A stretch of DNA of 64,000 nucleotides from JAAZKA01 sp034926225 (lineage in GTDB: Bacteria; Bacillota; Clostridia; Oscillospirales; QAMX01), in contig JAYFRF010000003.1 of the NCBI GenBank assembly GCA_034926225.1, positions 1-64,000 on the forward strand, written 5' to 3'. The position numbers and the translations under genes are program-made. The notes under the pieces are model-generated. The model saw nothing but the letters and a program-made list of their open reading frames with translations. It was not told the DNA's origin and made no database searches. Positions within the stretch are counted from its first letter, which is position 1. Each line of letters begins with the position of its first letter. This document shows positions 57,158 through 64,000 of this stretch, in pieces.

Positions 57158-60079
57158 ATGAAGCTTTTACGCATCCTGTGTGCGCTATTGATCTTACTGG
57201 TTATACTGCCCGAAGGGTCGTATGCCGCCGAGGAAGAATCACGTCCGATCTGTGATACGCTTTCGCTGCGAGGCGTATGGGTAGCGTCGGTGGTGAATTT
57301 GGATTATCCGAGTGTGCCGACGACGGACGCGGAGGCGCTGCGCCGGGAGTGTGCCCGGATCCTCGACGATATAAAGGCCGAGGGGTTTAACGCGGTCTTT
57401 TTACAGGTGCGCCCCTCGGCGGACGCGCTGTATGAGTCGGAGCGTTTCCCTTGGTCCGCCTATCTGACGGGAGAGGCGGGGCTTGCGCCGAAGGATGGCT
57501 TTGACCCGCTCGCATACTGGATCGACGAAGCACATGCGCGCGGGCTGCAGCTTCACGCGTGGATTAACCCCTATCGCGTAACGGTGGGCGGGACGCTGTC
57601 CTCGCCGAAGACGCTTGACAGCCTGCCTGAAGACCATCCCGCCCGGCTGCATCCTGAGTGGGTCGTCGCCTACGAGGGAAACCTCTACTTCGATCCGGGA
57701 TTGCCCGAGGTACGTTCGTTTGTCATCGACGGCGTGGCGGAAATCGTGGAGAAGTACGACGTGGACGGTATCCATCTGGACGATTACTTCTATCCAGGGC
57801 AGGATTTTAACGACGCAGGCACCTATGCTATCTACGCGCCGGTCGATCAGACGCTCGACGATTGGCGGCGGGAGAATGTGACCAAGCTGATAGAGGGTCT
57901 CGATGAAGCGATTCATGCGATCAACGCCGATGTCGCATTCGGCGTCAGTCCTGCGGGAATTTGGGCGAACAGCACGACGATGGACGAAGGCTCACAGACT
58001 TCCGGCGGCGAATCGTACAGGGAGCAGTATGCAGATACCTATGTGTGGGTCAAGCGGGAGCTGATCGACTATATCGCGCCGCAGATATACTGGGAGATCG
58101 GCCACGCAAGCGCGGACTATGCGGAGCTTGTTCGCTGGTGGAACGATGTTGTCGATGGTACGAGTGTGAAGCTGTATATCGGCCATGCGGCCTATCGCGT
58201 CGGCGCGGAGGGACAGTCGGCGGCATGGGCGGATTTTTCAGAGCTTTCACGGCAGGTGCTGTATAATTTCGGATTCGAAAATGTGTCCGGTTCGATCTTC
58301 TTCCGCTATGCGCAGGCGGCGAAGTACTGGGATGAATTTGCGGGGCTGTTTGAATCCTTACGGGCATATACGACGACGGGATATACCGCCGGCGTCTATA
58401 CGCTTGCCATCGCACGTCCGGCGGAAACGATTACGACGTCGCTTTCTTCTTATTATATAGGCGGATCGTCCGATTCCGGGCTGCCGCTGGAGCTTGACGG
58501 AGTACCGATTTTTGAGCGTTCGGCGGATGGGTTCTGGGGCAAGCTCGTTATGCTGTCCCCGGGCGTGAATACATTTACGCTGACCCAGGGAGAGAGAAGC
58601 ACCTTCTGTACGATCATACGTGTGGCGAGTACGGAAAGCGTGACGGTGAGCGATACGCCTGAACTGACAACCGCGTATCCGGCCGAGGATACGTATTATC
58701 CGGCGGGTGGTACGGTGACACTTTCCTGCGTCGCGCCGGTGAATGCGGATGTCCGGGCGGAGTTCATGGGCAGCGTATGGCGGCTGCATCCGAGAACCCG
58801 TACGCGGGAGCGTGCGCCCGGCGGACAGTACGTACTGACGACGTATACCTGCACGGTGGCGCTGCCGGAAACGATGGATATGGATCCGGGGCAGCCGGTA
58901 TACACGATGCGCTACGGCAGCCTGGTTCACCTTGCCACGGCGGAGGGATCGGTCTGTGTGGTCGATTTCGAAGACACCGACCGGATGCTTTCCGCGACGA
59001 TCACCGCCGATGTAGCCTATGCATACCCGGGCGCGACGGTGTCCGGCGGCCCGGTATCCGAGCTGTACGGAGGGATGAGCGATACGGTAACGGCGCTTTC
59101 GAGCAGTTTTGCAAGGCTTGCGTGCGGCGTATGGGTACAGACCTCGAATGTGGCACTGGAACGGCGCGGGATCACGGCGGCGACGATGGCGGCAGAGGCC
59201 ACCTTCGCGGTGTCGGAGGACGGCGTGAATACGCTGACGCTGACCGGGATCGGTGCGGCTTCGGCGGAGTATGACGATGAGACACGCGTGATCACGCTGC
59301 GGGTGTCCGCGAAGAATCCGGACTTCCAGGATCCTGCCGAGTACCTGCCGGAGGACACGCTCTTTTCGAATGTGACGATGGAGGAAGGGGAGAGCGGCAG
59401 CAGAATCTTTTGTCTGACGCTGCGCCCCGAGGTCAAGCTGGGTGGGTATTATGTCACCTACAATACCGGGACGGCAGTGCTGTATGTGAAGCCGCGTTTT
59501 GAGGCGGGGGATGGGCCGCAGCCTTTGACAGGCGCGACGATCCTGCTTGACGCGGGACATGGCGGTGAGGAAACAGGAGCGCTCGGGCTGTTAGGAAACG
59601 TCGTGCCGGAGAAAGACGTTAATCTCGAGGTGACGCTGATGCTGAAAAGTCAGCTGGAAGCGTTGGGCGCAACGGTCGAGCTGACGCGCAGCGGGGATGA
59701 ACTAATGAAGCTTGAGGAGCGGGTATCACGCTCCCGGGAGGTAAGACCGGATTTATTCTTATCGATACACGCGAATTCGATGAATGACAACGTCGATATT
59801 TCCCAGGTCTCGGGCTTCTGTTTGTTTTATACCTACCCGGTTTCCGCGGACGCGGCGAAGACGATCTTTGAGACGGCGACGGCAAACCTCAGCAGACCGA
59901 ATAAAGGGATGCAGAAGGCGAGCTACTATGTCTGCCGGGGCGGATGGACGCCGTCGATACTGTTTGAAATGGGATTTATCCCGAATCCTTCGGATTTTGA
60001 GTGGCTGATTAGTCAAAATGCACGCGAAAAGCTTGCCGCGACATTGGCGCAGGGCGTGCTTGCGTATTTCCAGAGCTGA
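57158..60079 (+). CDS. Secreted GHL10 glycosidase - Amidase_3 fusion (cell-wall hydrolase)
   Basis: 973 residues from ATG 57158 (GGAG six bases upstream); a TTG four codons earlier is rejected. Signal peptide MKLLRILCALLILLVILPEG cleaved near Ala-Ala-Glu. Residues ~35-390: GHL10 (DUF187-type glycosidase: LRGVWVASVVNLDYP, FNAVFLQVRPSADALY, LQLHAWINPYRV, YDVDGIHLDDYFYPG, FGVSPAGIWAN, VDYIAPQIYW-like). Residues ~390-785: beta-rich linker domains. Residues ~789-973: N-acetylmuramoyl-L-alanine amidase (LLDAGHGGEETGA, zinc His; PEKDVNLEV, zinc Glu; FLSIHANS, zinc His; LFEMGFIPN, catalytic Glu). GHL10 relatives such as DigH cleave glycans that have lost their stem peptides, and the amidase removes those peptides. 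Confidence 0.87.
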   Translation: MKLLRILCALLILLVILPEGSYAAEEESRPICDTLSLRGVWVASVVNLDYPSVPTTDAEALRRECARILDDIKAEGFNAVFLQVRPSADALYESERFPWSAYLTGEAGLAPKDGFDPLAYWIDEAHARGLQLHAWINPYRVTVGGTLSSPKTLDSLPEDHPARLHPEWVVAYEGNLYFDPGLPEVRSFVIDGVAEIVEKYDVDGIHLDDYFYPGQDFNDAGTYAIYAPVDQTLDDWRRENVTKLIEGLDEAIHAINADVAFGVSPAGIWANSTTMDEGSQTSGGESYREQYADTYVWVKRELIDYIAPQIYWEIGHASADYAELVRWWNDVVDGTSVKLYIGHAAYRVGAEGQSAAWADFSELSRQVLYNFGFENVSGSIFFRYAQAAKYWDEFAGLFESLRAYTTTGYTAGVYTLAIARPAETITTSLSSYYIGGSSDSGLPLELDGVPIFERSADGFWGKLVMLSPGVNTFTLTQGERSTFCTIIRVASTESVTVSDTPELTTAYPAEDTYYPAGGTVTLSCVAPVNADVRAEFMGSVWRLHPRTRTRERAPGGQYVLTTYTCTVALPETMDMDPGQPVYTMRYGSLVHLATAEGSVCVVDFEDTDRMLSATITADVAYAYPGATVSGGPVSELYGGMSDTVTALSSSFARLACGVWVQTSNVALERRGITAATMAAEATFAVSEDGVNTLTLTGIGAASAEYDDETRVITLRVSAKNPDFQDPAEYLPEDTLFSNVTMEEGESGSRIFCLTLRPEVKLGGYYVTYNTGTAVLYVKPRFEAGDGPQPLTGATILLDAGHGGEETGALGLLGNVVPEKDVNLEVTLMLKSQLEALGATVELTRSGDELMKLEERVSRSREVRPDLFLSIHANSMNDNVDISQVSGFCLFYTYPVSADAAKTIFETATANLSRPNKGMQKASYYVCRGGWTPSILFEMGFIPNPSDFEWLISQNAREKLAATLAQGVLAYFQS

Positions 60080-60103
60080 GAATATAATAAGGGGGAGCTG
60101 TTC

Positions 60104-61399
60104 ATGAATCGCGTATCGATCATCGCAGCCGGAGACGTTTTTATGACGCGGCGGCTGCCCGGCACGGCATATCCGGGCGAAAGGGAGCTAACGCGGCTTC
60201 TTGTGGGCTACGATGTGCGCTTTGCCAATTTGGAGGTGACCGTCCACGACCGCGAAGGCTATCCGGGTGCGGTTTCCGGCGGTACATGGGCGATGGCGCA
60301 TCCGCGTATTCTCGACGATCTCTCCCGGTATGGGTTCAATATATACAACGCCGCGAATAACCATGCGATGGATTATTCCCATAACGGACTGCTCGCCACG
60401 ATGAAGTATCTCCGTGGCGCCGATATGCCTTTTGCGGGAATCGGTGCGAATCTCGCGGATGCGTCGGCGCCCGTGTACATAGAGACACCCAGCGGGCGCG
60501 TTGCGCTGATCGCCTGCGTATCAAGCTGCCCCGATTTCTGGCGTGCCGGTCAGCAGCGTATGGATATGCAGGGCCGTCCCGGCGTCAACGCGCTCCGCTT
60601 TGGCACGCGCTATCATGTAACCCGTGAGCATATGAAAGCCCTGCGCGCGATGGCCGCGCCGATCGCCATCAACGCACAGCATGACTCGATGGTGCGCGAG
60701 GGATTTGCCACGGAGGATAAGGGTTTTTATCGTTTCGGTACGCTTGAATTCGAGGAGGATACCCGCGAGTTCCAGACCACCTCACCAAACCCTACCGATA
60801 TGGCGCGCATTACGGCTTCCATACAGGAGGCGCGGCGTCAGGCCGATATCGTCCTCGTCAGCATCCACGCGCATGAAACGTCCAGCGATAATAAGGAGCT
60901 TCCCGCCGAGTTTTTGCAGACCTTCGCCCATACCTGCATCGATGCCGGCGCCCATGCGATCCTCGGTCACGGGCCCCATATCCTACGTGGGATGGAACTG
61001 TATCACGGCGGCGCGATCTTTTACAGCCTCGGCAACTTCCTTTTTGAAAACGATACCACAACCCATCAGCCCGCGGATTTTTACTCAAAATACGGCTTGT
61101 CTGAGAACGCGTTCGTTGGAGAAGGCATGGACACGCGCAGCAAACAGAATACCATCGGTCTCGGTGTCGATCCCCGCGTATGGATGAGCGTGCTGCCGGG
61201 GCTTGTCTTCGAGGACGGTGAGCTTGTGTCGATCACGCTGCACCCCATAGAGATGGGTTATGAACTTCCGCGTTACCGCAAGGGCTTGCCCGCACTGACG
61301 GACAGCACCGCCGCCACGGAAAGCTTTGCGCGGCTGTCGAAACCGTTCGGGACAAAAATAATTGCGGTGGATGGCGCATGGAAAACGGTCATACCGTAA
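60104..61399 (+). CDS. CapA-family metallophosphatase-like protein
   Basis: 431 residues. IIAAGDVFMTRR, RFANLEVTV, YNAANNHAMDY, VSIHAHETS, LGHGPHILRG and YSLGNFLFEN are the PGA_cap/CapA motifs of a calcineurin-like fold that binds metals. Such proteins are linked to poly-gamma-glutamate capsule synthesis (CapA/PgsA). Here there is no signal peptide and no capB/capC gene, so it is likely an enzyme of unknown substrate. AAGGGGGAG before the ATG, 24 bases after the hydrolase, suggests cotranscription. A terminator follows. Confidence 0.85.
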   Translation: MNRVSIIAAGDVFMTRRLPGTAYPGERELTRLLVGYDVRFANLEVTVHDREGYPGAVSGGTWAMAHPRILDDLSRYGFNIYNAANNHAMDYSHNGLLATMKYLRGADMPFAGIGANLADASAPVYIETPSGRVALIACVSSCPDFWRAGQQRMDMQGRPGVNALRFGTRYHVTREHMKALRAMAAPIAINAQHDSMVREGFATEDKGFYRFGTLEFEEDTREFQTTSPNPTDMARITASIQEARRQADIVLVSIHAHETSSDNKELPAEFLQTFAHTCIDAGAHAILGHGPHILRGMELYHGGAIFYSLGNFLFENDTTTHQPADFYSKYGLSENAFVGEGMDTRSKQNTIGLGVDPRVWMSVLPGLVFEDGELVSITLHPIEMGYELPRYRKGLPALTDSTAATESFARLSKPFGTKIIAVDGAWKTVIP

Positions 61400-61442
61400 A
61401 AATTTCGGTTTAGCACCTAGGAAATTCGTAAAATTCGCACGC

Positions 61443-61470
61443 AAGGAGCGCCATATGCGCTCCTTTTTTG
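61443..61470 (+). terminator. Terminator after the CapA-like gene
   Basis: AAGGAGCGC, loop CATAT, GCGCTCCTT, then TTTTG. Confidence 0.85.
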
Positions 61471-61509
61471 TGCGGGACGGAGAAACGTCTCCATCGGGGG
61501 AAATAGGCC

Positions 61510-61538
61510 TTGCATTTTCGGATAGAACGTTGTATAAT
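61510..61538 (+). promoter_or_regulatory. Promoter of the PHP gene
   Basis: TTGCAT (61510-61515), 17-base spacer, TATAAT (61533-61538). Confidence 0.7.
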
Positions 61539-61615
61539 TCTAACCATAGCGGTGTTTTTCGTATAAATGGAAAACGGCGTGTGAAGATTAAAAAATGAAG
61601 GAGGTGTCCCGAATC

Positions 61616-62437
61616 GTGAAGTATGCGGATTTGCATATGCATTCGAAGTTTTCCTTCGATGGCAAAGGCGATCTCTTCGCAATGTGCGAAGCAGCCGAGA
61701 AGCTTGGCGCATCGGCTTTGGCTTTTACGGAGCATTGGGACGCCCTCCCCGAAAACCATGTGGAGCTGCCCTACGAAGACGGCAGGGAGTATTACCACCA
61801 GTACGATGCCGCCGCGCGACGGACCGTTATGGACGCGCGGGAGCGTTATAACGGTCGGGTAAACATCATATACGCCATCGAATTGGGTCAGCCGCATACC
61901 AATCCCGTGGACTCCCGCAAGTTTCTTGATGCTCATGATTTTGATTTCGTTCTCGGCTCCATCCACAATATCGCATCGGGTCTTGACTACTACTATGTCG
62001 ATTACGCGTCCGTCGATATCCCTGGGCTTTTCCGCGACTATTACGCCGCACATCTGGAAATGCTTAAATTCGGACATATCGATGCTATCGCGCATCTGGA
62101 CTACCCGGTACGCAAAATGGAGCGCGTCTTACAAAAGCCTGGGTCGATGCTCGCGTATCGCGATTACATCGCGGAGGTCGTACGCGCCGCCGCGAAGGAA
62201 GGCGTAGGGATCGAAATCAACACCAACGGTTTACGCAACTGGTTTGGCCGGCTCTCCCCTGAGCCATGGGTATTGGAACTCTACCGCGATTTCGGAGGGA
62301 CGTTCGTTACGACCGGCTCCGACGCGCACAACACCGATTATGCGGCATTTGGAATTATGGAGGCCTCGGCTCTTGCACAGTCGCTTGGGCTGAAGGTAGT
62401 CTGCGGTTTTACGCGGCACTCTCCGGTATTCCTCTAA
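61616..62437 (+). CDS. PHP-domain phosphoesterase (histidinol-phosphatase-like)
   Basis: 273 residues from GTG 61616, with AAGGAGG at 61598-61604; ATG 61595 overlaps that ribosome site. ADLHMHSKFSFDG, TEHWDALPEN, GSIHNI, AHLDYP, EINTNG and TGSDAHNTDYA are the nine PHP metal-binding residues in order. HisJ-like histidinol phosphatase is one option, but no his gene is near. Other sugar or nucleotide phosphate substrates remain open. Confidence 0.85.
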   Translation: MKYADLHMHSKFSFDGKGDLFAMCEAAEKLGASALAFTEHWDALPENHVELPYEDGREYYHQYDAAARRTVMDARERYNGRVNIIYAIELGQPHTNPVDSRKFLDAHDFDFVLGSIHNIASGLDYYYVDYASVDIPGLFRDYYAAHLEMLKFGHIDAIAHLDYPVRKMERVLQKPGSMLAYRDYIAEVVRAAAKEGVGIEINTNGLRNWFGRLSPEPWVLELYRDFGGTFVTTGSDAHNTDYAAFGIMEASALAQSLGLKVVCGFTRHSPVFL

Positions 62438-62521
62438 AGGCCGCTTTCCGCAAATACACCCCTTCTTTATGAGGTGCGGAAGGCAAAAAACAGTCCGTAT
62501 CATGAAGAAAGGGTTATTTTT

Positions 62522-63700
62522 ATGGATTACCAGAATTTATTTAATACAACTGTGCTTGAAATGCGTCCGTCCGGCATCCGCAAATACTTCGACTTGCTCG
62601 ACGGTATGGAGGATGTCATTACCCTCGGCGTCGGTCAGCCCGATTTTCCCGTTCCGGAGGTCGTCCGTATGGCGCAGCTGTCCGCGATGGAGGACGGTCA
62701 CGTTCCCTATACCGCCAACGCCGGCACCATGGAACTGCGCGAGTCTATCTCCGGTTATCTGTCCCGCCGCTTCGACCTCCATTATGCTCCCGAGCATGAG
62801 CTGCTCGTCACCGTCGGCGGCAGTGAAGCGATCGACCTGACCCTTCGCGCCGTATTAAATCCCGGCGACGAGGTGATTGTCCCCGAGCCGACCTTTGTCT
62901 GCTACGGCCCGCTTGCCCGTCTGTGCGGTGGTGTTGTCGTTCCGCTGGTGACGACCGCGAAAGAGGGTTTTAAGCTGACGCCGGAGGCTCTTCGCGCCGC
63001 TATCACCCCGCGAACGAAGGTCCTGGTGCTGCCGTTCCCGACGAACCCCACCGGCGCGATCATGACGCGCGACGAGCTATCGGCCATCGCCGAAGTCCTC
63101 GAGGATACGGATATCCTCGTCCTCTCCGACGAAGTGTATGCCGAGCTGACCTACACTGGTCATCACGTCAGCCCCGCGTCACTGCCCGCAATGCGTGACC
63201 GTACGGTCGTCATCGGCAGCGCGTCGAAAAACCTTGCGATGACCGGCGCCCGTCTGGGTTATGCCGCCGCTCCCGCGCCGATTATCGCCGCGATGACGCG
63301 TATCCATCAATACGGCATTATGAGCGCCCCCACTGTCGCGCAGATCGCCGCCGCTAAAGCGTTTGCCTCCTGCGATGCTGACATCGAGCGGATGCGGTTA
63401 TCCTATGATCGCCGCCGCTGCCTGATGCTGGGAGGATTTGCCTCGATGGAGCTTCCCTGCCGTGAGCCGCAGGGTGCGTTTTACCTGTTTCCCGACATCT
63501 CCGCTTCTGGGCTTACCTCCGAGGAATTCTGCGACCGTCTGCTCACGGAAGGCCGCGTCGCCGTGATCCCCGGAACGGCGTTCGGCGATTCCGGCGAAGG
63601 GTATATCCGCATCTGCTATGCGTATGCCGAGGAGAAGCTTTATGAAGCGCTGCGTCGTATCGCGATATTCTGGCGTAAGGTCACGGGGTTAGCCGCATAA
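62522..63700 (+). CDS. Class I/II aminotransferase
   Basis: 392 residues from ATG 62522 (AAAGGG upstream); a frame start 16 codons earlier is rejected. PFPTNPTGAIM, VLSDEVYAEL and SASKNLAMTGARLGY (PLP Lys) and the C-terminal GYIRICYAYAEEKLYEAL show fold type I, AAT-like group I gamma. The amino acid substrate is not certain: aromatic or alanine/aspartate. It follows the PHP gene after ~85 bases and may be cotranscribed with it. Confidence 0.85.
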   Translation: MDYQNLFNTTVLEMRPSGIRKYFDLLDGMEDVITLGVGQPDFPVPEVVRMAQLSAMEDGHVPYTANAGTMELRESISGYLSRRFDLHYAPEHELLVTVGGSEAIDLTLRAVLNPGDEVIVPEPTFVCYGPLARLCGGVVVPLVTTAKEGFKLTPEALRAAITPRTKVLVLPFPTNPTGAIMTRDELSAIAEVLEDTDILVLSDEVYAELTYTGHHVSPASLPAMRDRTVVIGSASKNLAMTGARLGYAAAPAPIIAAMTRIHQYGIMSAPTVAQIAAAKAFASCDADIERMRLSYDRRRCLMLGGFASMELPCREPQGAFYLFPDISASGLTSEEFCDRLLTEGRVAVIPGTAFGDSGEGYIRICYAYAEEKLYEALRRIAIFWRKVTGLAA

Positions 63701-63723
63701 ATTTTGGGGAGGAAAGCTTTCGT

Positions 63724-64000
63724 ATGACGAGAACGATAGAAGCGCCCGCGAAAATTAATCTGACGCTTGAGGTTCTCGGTCGCCGTCCGGATGGGTATCA
63801 CGAGCTTCGTATGGTTATGCAGAGCGTATCCCTCTGCGACACGGTCACGGTAACGTTGGGGCAGCCCGGCGGAGAGATTCTGCTGACAACGGATTCCCCG
63901 GTTATCCCGACAGACAGCAAAAATTTAGCCTATCGAGCGGCAAAGTACTTCTTTGATGTATTGACTTTGCCGCCGATAGGTGTTACAATAAATATTACGA
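63724..64000 (+). CDS. ispE: 4-diphosphocytidyl-2-C-methyl-D-erythritol kinase, N-terminal part (runs off the window)
   Basis: From ATG 63724 (GGGGAGG before it), 92 codons remain in the window. MTRTIEAPAKINLTLEVLGR, RPDGYHELRMVMQS and LCDTVTV are the IspE start: the substrate loop APAKINL, and the PDGYHEL segment. It phosphorylates CDP-methylerythritol in the non-mevalonate isoprenoid pathway. The GHMP-kinase glycine loop lies beyond the window. It is 23 bases after the aminotransferase. Confidence 0.9.
   Translation, partial: MTRTIEAPAKINLTLEVLGRRPDGYHELRMVMQSVSLCDTVTVTLGQPGGEILLTTDSPVIPTDSKNLAYRAAKYFFDVLTLPPIGVTINIT

Noticed and set aside
58358..59560. 400-codon minus-strand ORF inside the GHL10-amidase gene
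   Set aside because: Arg/His-rich shadow of a G+C-rich gene, no ribosome site, no domain. The same holds for 38803-39804, 61085-62095, 14600-15229 and 1346-1984 on the minus strand.

Overview
The window looks like chromosome from an anaerobic, endospore-forming Gram-positive bacterium (Firmicutes/Clostridia type). Evidence: a SpoVT regulator, a T-box leader, strong AGGAGG-type ribosome sites, a dimeric-type GlyQS, many lipobox solute-binding proteins, an indolepyruvate:ferredoxin oxidoreductase, and plant/host glycan genes (GH36, GH78, LplABC-type sugar importers, BNR sialidase-like protein, mannonate dehydratase-like protein). The core looks moderately G+C rich (judged by eye, not counted). 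The 4.8-11.5 kb block is visibly more AT-rich. Species cannot be named from this.

Layout. 1-4.7 kb: glycan genes, namely the 3' end of a GH36 gene, a GH78 rhamnosidase gene interrupted by an in-frame TAG, and an MFS-like permease. 4.8-11.5 kb: a decayed mobile/defence island. It holds a truncated IS5-family element, an IS256-family element with a nonsense codon, an IS21 remnant, a chimera of a frameshifted macro-like membrane protein and a helicase fragment, an intact orphan BREX brxL, a tiny tail that is probably pglZ, and a 5'-truncated, stop-interrupted large serine recombinase. A tRNA-Pro with its own terminator marks the far edge. 11.9-15.9 kb: glyQS, a NYN/LOTUS RNA-binding protein with a very long charged tail, and a nitroreductase.

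16-23.6 kb and 30.7-36.8 kb are two paralogous oligosaccharide import clusters. Each has a lipoprotein binding protein, two LplB/LplC-type permeases and a membrane-anchored AraC-type sensor regulator, and each carries a perfect intercistronic hairpin between the binding protein and the first permease. Between and around them lie a ceramidase-like hydrolase, an unrecognised propeller-like protein, ttcA, a BNR protein, murC and an AEC transporter.

36.9-44.2 kb: a sugar isomerase-like protein, spoVT, flavodoxin and isochorismatase-like genes, then a T-box-controlled iorA-iorB-paaK operon. The T-box suggests that the operon makes aromatic amino acids from arylacetates. 44.2-54.3 kb: two class I methyltransferase genes, each behind its own promoter, leader peptide and terminator (candidate attenuators), and between them cysK-rrf2, an iron/cobalamin-type ABC importer, a deacetylase, an M20 peptidase, a mannonate dehydratase-like gene and a second unrecognised propeller-like protein. 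54.4-64 kb: a FecE-type ATPase, HD hydrolase, small DUF378/DUF951 proteins, a large secreted GHL10-amidase fusion, a CapA-like protein, a PHP phosphoesterase, an aminotransferase and the start of ispE.

The most unusual items are the paired leader-attenuated methyltransferases, the GHL10-Amidase_3 fusion, the T-box on iorAB-paaK, the 18-bp tandem palindromes at 56.4 kb, and the layered defence-island wreckage around brxL.
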